From a bacterium MS4 (lineage in GTDB: Bacteria > Bacillota > Clostridia > Oscillospirales > Acutalibacteraceae): 64,000 nucleotides of DNA. A program made the translations under genes and the position numbers. The notes under the pieces were generated by a model. It made no database searches. It was not told the origin of the DNA and worked only from the letters and a program-made list of their open reading frames with translations. The stretch lies in contig CCFG01000008.1 in assembly GCA_000752215.1 (NCBI GenBank), positions 186,607 through 250,606 of the forward strand, read 5' to 3'. How positions within the stretch are numbered: the stretch's first letter is position 1; each line of letters opens with the position of its first letter. Shown here piece after piece: positions 43,749 to 50,853 of this stretch.

Positions 43749-44009
43749 ATGTATTCTCAAACAATATTGATCAAAAATCCATCGGGGCTTCATGCCCGCC
43801 CCGCCACCAGGCTGGTGATCCTGACAAAGAAATATAAAAGCACGATTGAGATCGTTCATGACAATGTGGTAGTGGATCCCAAAAGTATCCTGAGCCTGCT
43901 GTCCGGGGAACTCAGGCCGGGCACCCGGGTGGAAGTAAGGGCGGAAGGGGAGGATGAGGAACTGGCGGTAAAAGAAATATGTGAGTATATCGATGCATTG
44001 GAGGAATAG
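43749..44009 (+). CDS. ptsH: PTS phosphocarrier protein HPr
   Basis: Relays phosphate from Enzyme I to the IIA protein. 86 residues. Catalytic His in PSGLHARPAT near residue 15, and a regulatory-type Ser in DPKSILSLLSG near 46, as in Gram-positive HPr that is also phosphorylated by HPr kinase. Lies between its regulator and Enzyme I, inside a substrate-specific operon, rather than in a separate ptsHI unit. Confidence 0.95.
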   Translation: MYSQTILIKNPSGLHARPATRLVILTKKYKSTIEIVHDNVVVDPKSILSLLSGELRPGTRVEVRAEGEDEELAVKEICEYIDALEE

Positions 44010-44014
44010 CGATT

Positions 44015-45739
44015 ATGGTGCTCAAAGGCGTTGCGGCTTCTCCCGGGAAAGCAGCGGGCAATATTCTTGTCATACAGGATATTCCCGAATACGACCGTGA
44101 GGAGAAATCCACAGCGGCGGCGCAGGAATCCATCCGCCGGGTGGATGAGGCAATTGATGAATTAAACTGTGAAATGGAGTCGCTCAGCAAAAGGCTTTCC
44201 ACGGCGGGCGACGATATGAAAGCAGCGATGGTCCAAATGCATGCTGCAATGCTTACGGACAAGATTCTTCGGACAGAGATAGAAAAGGAAATCAACAGGG
44301 GCTACAGCCCGCCGGCCGCCGTCGCGCGCGCCGCTTACCGGCAGCAGAAGCTGCTGCTGTCCCTGAACGACACCTTAATGAAGGAACGCGCGCAGGACGT
44401 CAAGGACGTCAGCAAAAGGCTGATCTGCAGGCTGACCGGGCAGACCTATCCCGACCTGTCCGATCTGCGCGGGGAAGCGATCATTGTCTCCGACAACCTT
44501 CTTCCGTCCATGCTGACCAGCGCGAACGGGAAGGTGAAGGGACTGATTATGGCAAAAGGCTCCAAAACCTCGCACGTTGCCATCCTTGCCGCCAACATGG
44601 GGATTCCGGCGGTGCTGGGCTGCGCAAGCATCGAAAATCTTCACGATGGTGAATTCGTGTTTCTGGACGCGGTTTCCGGGACGGTTTACAGCGGCTTGTC
44701 CGATGAAAAAATCCGGTGGGCGCGCGGCGAGGATGTACAATACCGGAGTAAACTGGACCGGCTCAGCGTATGGAAAAACCGGAAGTCCGTTACAAAGGAC
44801 GGGAAAAGAATTCATGTGCTCGCCAATATTATGGACGCATCCGTCACCGACCAGTTAATGGAGAATGGTGCGGACGGCGTCGGGCTTTTCCGGACGGAAT
44901 TTCTTTATATGAACCGGGAGACCATGCCCAATGAGGACGAGCAGTTCGTCATTTATCAGAATGTGGCGAAAAAGCTGAAGGGCAGACCGCTCACCATCCG
45001 CACAATGGATATTGGGGCCGACAAGACGGCGAGCTGCCTGAAGATGGAAAAGGAAGAGAACCCATCTCTGGGATACCGGGCGATCCGGATTTGTCTGGAC
45101 AGGCCGGAAATCCTGAAGGTTCAGCTTGCGGCGGCGCTCAGGGCCAGTGTGTTCGGGAAAATCAAAATCATGTTTCCGATGATATCCGGAACGGAGGAGC
45201 TGGACCGCGCTCTCGAAATTCTGAACGATGTAAAAGCAGAGCTGGAAAAGAAAGAGATTCCGTTTGACAAAAATGTTTCGGTCGGGATTATGATCGAGGT
45301 CCCGTCCGCCGCCGTTCTGGCGGATAAGCTGGTCGGGAAAGCCGATTTTTTCAGTATCGGCAGCAATGACCTGACCCAGTACACGCTTGCCGCGGACAGG
45401 CTGAACGGGAGGGTCTCCCATTTATACAGCCACTTGAATCCTGCGGTGCTCCGACTGATTCGCAACACGATCGACACGGCAAATAAAAACGGAAAAACCT
45501 GCAGCGTCTGCGGGGAAATGGCGGCCGATCCCGCCGCGCTTCCGATTTTGATCGGGATGGGACTGAAAAATATCAGCGTGAACCCGCCGTCCGTTTTATT
45601 GATGAAAAACCTGATCGGGCTGTCGGACCAAAGCAGGCTTGCAGTTCTTGCGGAACAAGCGGTCGAGGCGGAAACGCCGCAGCAGGTGCTCGCTCTGGTG
45701 AAAGATACAGTTTCTCAGGAGTATAAAAACTGGTATTGA
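44015..45739 (+). CDS. ptsI: PTS Enzyme I (phosphoenolpyruvate-protein phosphotransferase)
   Basis: Takes phosphate from phosphoenolpyruvate to HPr. 574 residues, full length. Phospho-His in GSKTSHVAILAANMGIPAVLG near residue 187; PEP-binding barrel with GVGLFRTEFLYM near 290, DIGADK near 330, RAIRICLDRPEIL and FSIGSNDLTQYTLAADR near 450, and the active-site Cys in CSVCGEMAAD near 495. Start five bases after the HPr stop. Co-transcribed with a single mannose-family PTS, suggesting this may be the only general PTS set needed or a dedicated copy. Confidence 0.96.
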   Translation: MVLKGVAASPGKAAGNILVIQDIPEYDREEKSTAAAQESIRRVDEAIDELNCEMESLSKRLSTAGDDMKAAMVQMHAAMLTDKILRTEIEKEINRGYSPPAAVARAAYRQQKLLLSLNDTLMKERAQDVKDVSKRLICRLTGQTYPDLSDLRGEAIIVSDNLLPSMLTSANGKVKGLIMAKGSKTSHVAILAANMGIPAVLGCASIENLHDGEFVFLDAVSGTVYSGLSDEKIRWARGEDVQYRSKLDRLSVWKNRKSVTKDGKRIHVLANIMDASVTDQLMENGADGVGLFRTEFLYMNRETMPNEDEQFVIYQNVAKKLKGRPLTIRTMDIGADKTASCLKMEKEENPSLGYRAIRICLDRPEILKVQLAAALRASVFGKIKIMFPMISGTEELDRALEILNDVKAELEKKEIPFDKNVSVGIMIEVPSAAVLADKLVGKADFFSIGSNDLTQYTLAADRLNGRVSHLYSHLNPAVLRLIRNTIDTANKNGKTCSVCGEMAADPAALPILIGMGLKNISVNPPSVLLMKNLIGLSDQSRLAVLAEQAVEAETPQQVLALVKDTVSQEYKNWY

Positions 45740-45751
45740 ACAAGGAAATTG

Positions 45752-45773
45752 AATTAATTGCAGGCAATTAATT
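45752..45773. promoter_or_regulatory. Palindrome between ptsI and the IIC gene
   Basis: AATTAATTGC-AG-GCAATTAATT, exact 10-bp arms. Could be an internal operator (it shares AATTGC with the region upstream of the operon) or an mRNA hairpin separating the ptsHI part from the transporter part. Confidence 0.4.
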
Positions 45774-45808
45774 TAAGATAATCAATATTTTATAAGGGGT
45801 GGAAAAGT

Positions 45809-46561
45809 ATGCTAATTTCGGCAATTTTTGTGGGGATTATTTCTACGCTGAGCCAATGGTGGGTCAGCCACACAGTCACAAGGACCTGGTTATATCCGAT
45901 CTGGGCGGGCTTTCTGGTGGCTCTGGCCATGGGGCAGCCAATCGAGGGAATGAAAGCGGCGGCTTACATCCAGCTTACCTATTTGGGATGGATCACGGCG
46001 GGCGGCACGATGCCGGGAAACCTGATGGTTGCCGGTGTGTTCGGTACGGCGCTGACGCTTGTTTCGGGCGCGGACCCGAGTCTGGCTCCGACCTTCGCGG
46101 TTCCCTTCAGTCTGCTGGGAATCCTGATTAATCAGGCGTACATGACGATCAACAGCTTATGGATCCATAGGGCGGACAAGTATCTGGAGGAAGGAAATAT
46201 CACGGGCTTACGGCTGATGAACTATGTCCCGTCCGGTATTTTGAGCCTGATCCTGTATGGAATCCCCGCCTTTGCTCTTGTGCAGTTCGGCGGCGGCTTT
46301 GCAACAACGGCGCTGGCCGCGATCCCGAATCCCATGATTCAGGCGCTCAAGGTTGTCGGCGCGCTGATGCCGGCACTGGGAATCGCCATGCTGCTCAGCT
46401 ATCTTGGCAAAAAGAAACTGATCGCCTTCTTCTTTATCGGCTATTTTGCCACTGTTTACCTGAAGCTGGACACGATGGCGATTACGATTTTTGCCGCGGC
46501 AATCGGTGTGATCATTTATCTGTTCTCTAAGAGCAAAGAAGAATTGGAAGAGGGGGTTTAA
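45809..46561 (+). CDS. PTS membrane subunit IIC, mannose/sorbose family
   Basis: Forms the sugar channel with IID. 250 residues with about seven hydrophobic segments; early GWITAGGTMPGNLMV-like region and WWVSHTVTRTWLYPIWAG start resemble AgaW/SorA-type IIC proteins. AAGGGGTGG upstream of ATG 45809. The family takes up mannose, fructose, sorbose and amino sugars, phosphorylating them on entry, usually at C6 or C1. Confidence 0.9.
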   Translation: MLISAIFVGIISTLSQWWVSHTVTRTWLYPIWAGFLVALAMGQPIEGMKAAAYIQLTYLGWITAGGTMPGNLMVAGVFGTALTLVSGADPSLAPTFAVPFSLLGILINQAYMTINSLWIHRADKYLEEGNITGLRLMNYVPSGILSLILYGIPAFALVQFGGGFATTALAAIPNPMIQALKVVGALMPALGIAMLLSYLGKKKLIAFFFIGYFATVYLKLDTMAITIFAAAIGVIIYLFSKSKEELEEGV

Positions 46562-46565
46562 GGCT

Positions 46566-47432
46566 ATGTCGGAAGAAGTAAAAGGAATGGAAGAAACGGC
46601 GGTTCAGAAACAGACGGTGAAGCTGAGAAAATCGGACCTTGTCAAGCACTGGCTTCTGGGTTATTCCAGCGAGACCTGCTATAACTATGAAAGACTTCAG
46701 GCGCTTGGTACCGCAAACGCCATGGTCCCGATTGTGAGAAGACTTTACAAGACAAAGGAAGAGCAGGCTAAGGCACTGAAAAAATACATGGTTTTCTTCA
46801 ACACGGAGCCCTCCTATATCGGCACGGTGATCCACGGTGTCGCGGCGTCCATGGAGGAACAGGCTGCGAACGGCGAGGATATATCGGCGGAGGAGATCAA
46901 TTCCGTCAGGACCGGCCTGATGGGGCCGATGGCCGGTATCGGCGATACCGTATCCCAGGGCATCGTCTATCCGATTCTGGCCGGCCTCGCGTGCAGCCTT
47001 GCGCTGGCGGGCAATATCATGGGCCCGGTGATTTTTGAAATAGCCTATAAGCTTATCATGCTTACCATGGGCTACAGCATGTATATGATGGGGTATAAGC
47101 AGGGGAAAAGTGCGATCCTGAAATTCCTCAAAGCCGGTACCCTCAACAAAATTACGGATGTATTCAGCATTATCGGATTAATGGTCGTAGGAAACATGGC
47201 CGCCAGCCGGGTCAACATCGTTACGCCGATCGCCTTCAACGTGGGACAGGTCGCCGTGAATATCCAGAGCGTTCTGGATTCCCTGCTGCCGGGGCTGCTT
47301 CCGCTTGTGGCGACGCTGCTGGTCTGGAAGCTGGTGTCGAAGAAGGTAAAGCCGACCTATATCATTCTGATCCTGTTTGCCGTGGGTATTGTTACCTCGC
47401 TGATCGGCGCACTGGCTGTTTCCGGTTCATAA
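46566..47432 (+). CDS. PTS membrane subunit IID, mannose family
   Basis: Partner of IIC, unique to the mannose PTS family. 288 residues; N-terminal cytoplasmic part with YNYERLQALGTANAMVP and KKYMVFFNTEPSYIGTVIHG, then GLMGPMAGIGDTVSQG near residue 118, all hallmarks of IID, followed by four or five hydrophobic segments. ATG five bases after the IIC stop. Confidence 0.93.
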   Translation: MSEEVKGMEETAVQKQTVKLRKSDLVKHWLLGYSSETCYNYERLQALGTANAMVPIVRRLYKTKEEQAKALKKYMVFFNTEPSYIGTVIHGVAASMEEQAANGEDISAEEINSVRTGLMGPMAGIGDTVSQGIVYPILAGLACSLALAGNIMGPVIFEIAYKLIMLTMGYSMYMMGYKQGKSAILKFLKAGTLNKITDVFSIIGLMVVGNMAASRVNIVTPIAFNVGQVAVNIQSVLDSLLPGLLPLVATLLVWKLVSKKVKPTYIILILFAVGIVTSLIGALAVSGS

Positions 47433-47446
47433 AGAAAGGATTTATC

Positions 47447-48112
47447 ATGCAAATAAAAATATCCCCGTCCATCATGTGCTGCAGGGTGGAAGAGTTCAAG
47501 CCTTATATCCGGCTTTTTGAAAAGGTAAAGCTTGACTCCATCCACTTTGATGTAATGGATGGACACTATGTAAAAAATGTCATGCTCGGTACGACGGATT
47601 ATCAGGATATCAAGCGGCTCACCGACCTTCCGGTGGACCTGCACTTTATGTCCTATCGACCGGAGGAATTCATCGAGTATTATCAGGTTCAGAAGGGGGA
47701 CAGGGTCTGCTTTCATCCCGAAACCACGGCCCAGCCGTACCGCCTGCTTCAGTCCGTTAAGGACCGGGGCTGTTCGGCGGGCCTGGTGCTGAATCCCGGC
47801 ACCCCCGTTTCTTATATTGAAGAGTGCGTCGAGCTGGTGGACTATATCATGGTGATGACGGTGAATCCGGGCTTTGCAGGGCAGAAGATGGTTCCTACTG
47901 CGCCGGACAAAATCACCAGAATTGTCAACCTGCTCCGGCAGCACGGAAAACAGATCGATGTGTTTGTCGATGGAAATACGACGCCCGAAAATAGCATCAA
48001 AATGCGGGACGCCGGTGCGAACGGGTTCGTCGTGGGCACTTCAAGCATCATCAAATCACTCGACACGTTTGAAGAGGATTACAGCCGTTATTATCAGCAT
48101 TTGAAGCAATGA
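47447..48112 (+). CDS. Ribulose-phosphate epimerase superfamily enzyme, most like D-allulose-6-phosphate 3-epimerase
   Basis: Inverts C3 of a ketose phosphate. 221-residue TIM barrel with metal and catalytic residues: HFDVMDGH (His and Asp), VDLHFMS (His) and FVDGNTT (Asp). KISPSIMC at the start, CFHPETT in the middle and LNPGTPV...VMTVNPGFAGQK resemble AlsE, where housekeeping Rpe has IAPSILS and HVEA. In a hexose-PTS operon an allulose 6-phosphate to fructose 6-phosphate step is more fitting than ribulose chemistry. Its place between the IID and IIA genes shows it belongs to the same pathway. Confidence 0.82.
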   Translation: MQIKISPSIMCCRVEEFKPYIRLFEKVKLDSIHFDVMDGHYVKNVMLGTTDYQDIKRLTDLPVDLHFMSYRPEEFIEYYQVQKGDRVCFHPETTAQPYRLLQSVKDRGCSAGLVLNPGTPVSYIEECVELVDYIMVMTVNPGFAGQKMVPTAPDKITRIVNLLRQHGKQIDVFVDGNTTPENSIKMRDAGANGFVVGTSSIIKSLDTFEEDYSRYYQHLKQ

Positions 48113-48152
48113 CCGGCTTCACGGTATTCAATTTGGAAAGGGAGACAAACGA

Positions 48153-48569
48153 ATGGTAGGCGTACTTTTAATCAGCCACGGAAAACTCTGCGAGCAGCTG
48201 CTGGAGAGCAATGCCATGATAGCCGGGCCGATGGAACAGGCCGGTTCCGTTGCGCTGCGCGCGGGGGAAAATCCGGATCTTTACGGCGAGAGAATCAGAA
48301 AAGCGATTCTGGAGCTCGATACCGGCATGGGGGTGCTCGTGCTTGTCGATATGCTGGGGGGCACCCCGTACAACCAGATCGGTTCGCTTGCGCGCGACCT
48401 CCCCGTCCAGATAGTGACCGGCATGAATATGCCGATGCTGATGAGCCTGGCGCTGAATCGGGAAAAAGATTCTACGCTGACGCAGTTGGCCGACATGGCC
48501 TTTGAATCCGCACAGCAAGGAGTAAAGCTGCTCAGAAAAAAGGAAACACAGTTGGGAAAAGGGAGTTAG
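48153..48569 (+). CDS. PTS IIA protein, mannose family
   Basis: Cytoplasmic phosphocarrier between HPr and IIB. 138 residues; active His in LLISHGKLCEQLL near residue 9, and the family loop DMLGGTPYNQIG near 65 with the Asp that assists transfer. IIA and IIB are separate genes here, not fused as in ManX. GGGAG ribosome site. Confidence 0.93.
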   Translation: MVGVLLISHGKLCEQLLESNAMIAGPMEQAGSVALRAGENPDLYGERIRKAILELDTGMGVLVLVDMLGGTPYNQIGSLARDLPVQIVTGMNMPMLMSLALNREKDSTLTQLADMAFESAQQGVKLLRKKETQLGKGS

Positions 48570-48571
48570 AA

Positions 48572-49042
48572 ATGGAAAATTTGATTTTAACCAGAATAGA
48601 CGACAGACTGATTCACGGACAGGTGATGACGGCTTGGATGAAGGTGATGCCCGCCAAAAAAATCATTATTGTAGACGATAAGGTCGCCGCAGATGATTTT
48701 ATGAAGGAAGTTCTGGAAATGGCGGCGCCCGCCGGGGTGAAAATGAATATCTGTTCCGTGGAGCAGGCAATCGGAATTTTGAATCAGGGCCTTTCCGTGC
48801 CGACGATCATGCTGGCAAAAACGCCCCTTACGCTGAAAGCGTTGATTGACGGTGGAATAGAACTCAAGGCGATCAATATCGGCGGAATCGGCATGAAGGA
48901 AGGGCGGAAAACCCTCTATAAAAATATAGCCGTCACAGAAGAGGAACGGCAAATTTTAAAGGATTTTATTCAAAAAGGCATTGATGTAAAAATACAGATC
49001 ATCCCGGCCGAAAAGGTGATCGATTTGAAAAATATTCTGTAG
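48572..49042 (+). CDS. PTS IIB protein, mannose/sorbose family
   Basis: Passes phosphate from IIA to the incoming sugar. 156 residues; phospho-His in RIDDRLIHGQVMTAW near residue 15, followed by KKIIIVDDKVAADDF, both diagnostic of the IIB sorbose family. Two bases after the IIA stop. All four PTS subunits IIA-IID are thus present and intact. Confidence 0.94.
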   Translation: MENLILTRIDDRLIHGQVMTAWMKVMPAKKIIIVDDKVAADDFMKEVLEMAAPAGVKMNICSVEQAIGILNQGLSVPTIMLAKTPLTLKALIDGGIELKAINIGGIGMKEGRKTLYKNIAVTEEERQILKDFIQKGIDVKIQIIPAEKVIDLKNIL

Positions 49043-49125
49043 GGACTCTTGCCGGTCATGGCGGTGACCGGCAAAGCCGCTGGAATTGAAAGGGAAAGCG
49101 CCGTCAACGAAAGGAAAGAAATAGA

Positions 49126-50178
49126 ATGAATATGAAAGCAATGAGATTACACGCAATCAATGAATTTACACTGGACGAAGTTCCGAAGCCGGTTCCAAAG
49201 GGGGACGAGGTCCTTGTAAAGGTAGCGGCCTGCGGAATCTGCGGGTCGGACATTCCCCGGGTGTACGAACTGGGCACCCGCGTGTTTCCCGTGACGATCG
49301 GCCATGAGTTTTCCGGAACCATCTGCGAGGTGGGGAACGAAAGCAACCGGGATCTGATCGGAAAGACCGCCGCCGTGTTCCCTCTGATTCCGTGCCGGAA
49401 ATGCGACAGCTGTCAGACCGGCAACTATGCCCAGTGCAGCAACTATAATTATCTGGGTTCCCGCAGCGATGGCGGATTCGCCGAATACTGCCTTGTTCCC
49501 AGCAAGTGGCACCTTGTGTTCTCCAATAACCCGTCCACTTCCAAAGAGGACCTGGCGCTGGTGGAGCCGGCGACCGTCGCACAGCACGCCCTTCGCAGAG
49601 GGGGCGTAGCCGCCGGGGATACGGTCGTGATTCTGGGGGCGGGCCCCATCGGCATTATGGCCGCAAGGTGGGCCGGGATTTTCGGAGCAAAACAGGTGAT
49701 TCTCGTAGACATTGCTGACATTAAGGTGGAGTTTGCAAAGCAGAGAGGCTTTACAGTCATCAATTCCGTCAAAGAGGACTGCCCTCAGATCATTAAGGAT
49801 ATGACGGATGGACGCGGCGCAGACGTGGTGATCGAAGGGACAGGAAGCTCCGGCGGCATGAATACCGCGGTGGAGTGCGTGCGCGCGTTCGGGCATATCG
49901 CCATGCTGGGCAACCCGCATCAGGATACGACGATCAAGCTTGCGAACCACAGCAATATACTGAGAAAAGAAATCACCGTTTCCGGCGTCTGGAATTCCTA
50001 CTATCTGAACGTCCCGGTCAACGAATGGAAATTTACCGTTGAGAATATCGATTCCGGAAAACTGAAGGTCTCGGACCTGATTACCCACAAATCCGATCTT
50101 CAGAACCTAAAGAAGCTCTTCGACCAGATTTATACGCATGAAATCACTATCTGCAAGGCTATTTACAGCGCGGAGTAA
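49126..50178 (+). CDS. Zinc-dependent polyol-phosphate dehydrogenase (GatD-like)
   Basis: Medium-chain dehydrogenase, likely oxidising the phosphorylated polyol made by the PTS to a ketose phosphate. 350 residues. Catalytic zinc in CGICGSDIPRVYE near residue 40 and GHEFSGTI near 63; structural zinc Cys in CRKCDSCQTGNYAQC near 90-104; NAD motif GAGPIGIMAARWAG near 170. The early CG.CGSD.PR and VFPVTIGHEFSG wording recalls galactitol-1-phosphate 5-dehydrogenase. ATG at 49126 fits AAGGAAAG better than the ATG six bases on. Actual substrate unknown. Confidence 0.87.
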   Translation: MNMKAMRLHAINEFTLDEVPKPVPKGDEVLVKVAACGICGSDIPRVYELGTRVFPVTIGHEFSGTICEVGNESNRDLIGKTAAVFPLIPCRKCDSCQTGNYAQCSNYNYLGSRSDGGFAEYCLVPSKWHLVFSNNPSTSKEDLALVEPATVAQHALRRGGVAAGDTVVILGAGPIGIMAARWAGIFGAKQVILVDIADIKVEFAKQRGFTVINSVKEDCPQIIKDMTDGRGADVVIEGTGSSGGMNTAVECVRAFGHIAMLGNPHQDTTIKLANHSNILRKEITVSGVWNSYYLNVPVNEWKFTVENIDSGKLKVSDLITHKSDLQNLKKLFDQIYTHEITICKAIYSAE

Positions 50179-50187
50179 GGAGCGGAT

Positions 50188-50736
50188 ATGGATTACGGAA
50201 AAGAAGTCATCAAGGAAATGAACGGGGTCTGCTCCCTGATCCGGGAGGAAGACATCGACCGGGTTGGTGATATGATTCTGGAAGCAAACCGCGTTCTGGT
50301 GGTGGGCGTCGGCCGCGTGCTGATTTCCCTCAAGGCGTGGGTGAAGCGTCTGCGCCATATCGGCGTGGATATCAATTTTGTCGGCAGTGAGACCGAGGGT
50401 GCGGTCCATGAGAAGGATCTGCTCATCGTAGCTTCCTCCTCCGGGGAAAGCGCGGTTCCGGTCCAGATTGCGAAGATTGCGAAAAAATACGGGGTCAAAA
50501 TCGTCTACATCGGCTGCAATCCCCAGAGTACAGCGGGCCTGTTATCGGACTTTGCAATGAAAATCCCCTGTAAAACGAAGCTGGGACTGCCCGGCGAATT
50601 TCCGTCCTTCCAGCCGATGTCCACCCTGTTTGAGCAGGTGCTCTATATTCTGGGTGATGTGATTGCTTATACTATTATGGATAAGAAGAAATCTGATGAA
50701 GAGGAAGTAAAAAATAACCACGCAAATTTAGAATAA
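50188..50736 (+). CDS. SIS-domain sugar isomerase, 6-phospho-3-hexuloisomerase-like (HxlB/PHI)
   Basis: Would convert a 3-hexulose 6-phosphate to fructose 6-phosphate. 182 residues, single SIS domain: VLVVGVGRVLISLKAW near residue 35, the phosphate-binding LIVASSSGESAVPV near 83, and the C-terminal FEQVLYILGDVIAY region shared with PHI proteins. The loop that in known PHI reads GETTTP is GSETEGA here, so the exact reaction is open. No hexulose-phosphate synthase (HxlA) gene is beside it. Last gene of the PTS operon, followed by a bidirectional terminator. Confidence 0.75.
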   Translation: MDYGKEVIKEMNGVCSLIREEDIDRVGDMILEANRVLVVGVGRVLISLKAWVKRLRHIGVDINFVGSETEGAVHEKDLLIVASSSGESAVPVQIAKIAKKYGVKIVYIGCNPQSTAGLLSDFAMKIPCKTKLGLPGEFPSFQPMSTLFEQVLYILGDVIAYTIMDKKKSDEEEVKNNHANLE

Positions 50737-50802
50737 TTTTTATGATAAATTTGGCTTTTGCCGCAAGGCAACTGCAGCACGACTCCCCCTCAAGTTCCCA
50801 AC

Positions 50803-50848
50803 AAAAAACATACCGGTTTGGCCGTTTTCGGCCGCCGGTATGTTTTTT
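50803..50848. terminator. Bidirectional terminator between PTS operon and chemoreceptor
   Basis: AAAAAACATACCGG (50803-50816) pairs with CCGGTATGTTTTTT (50835-50848); T runs on both strands serve the two convergent genes. Confidence 0.93.
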
Positions 50849-50853
50849 GCACA

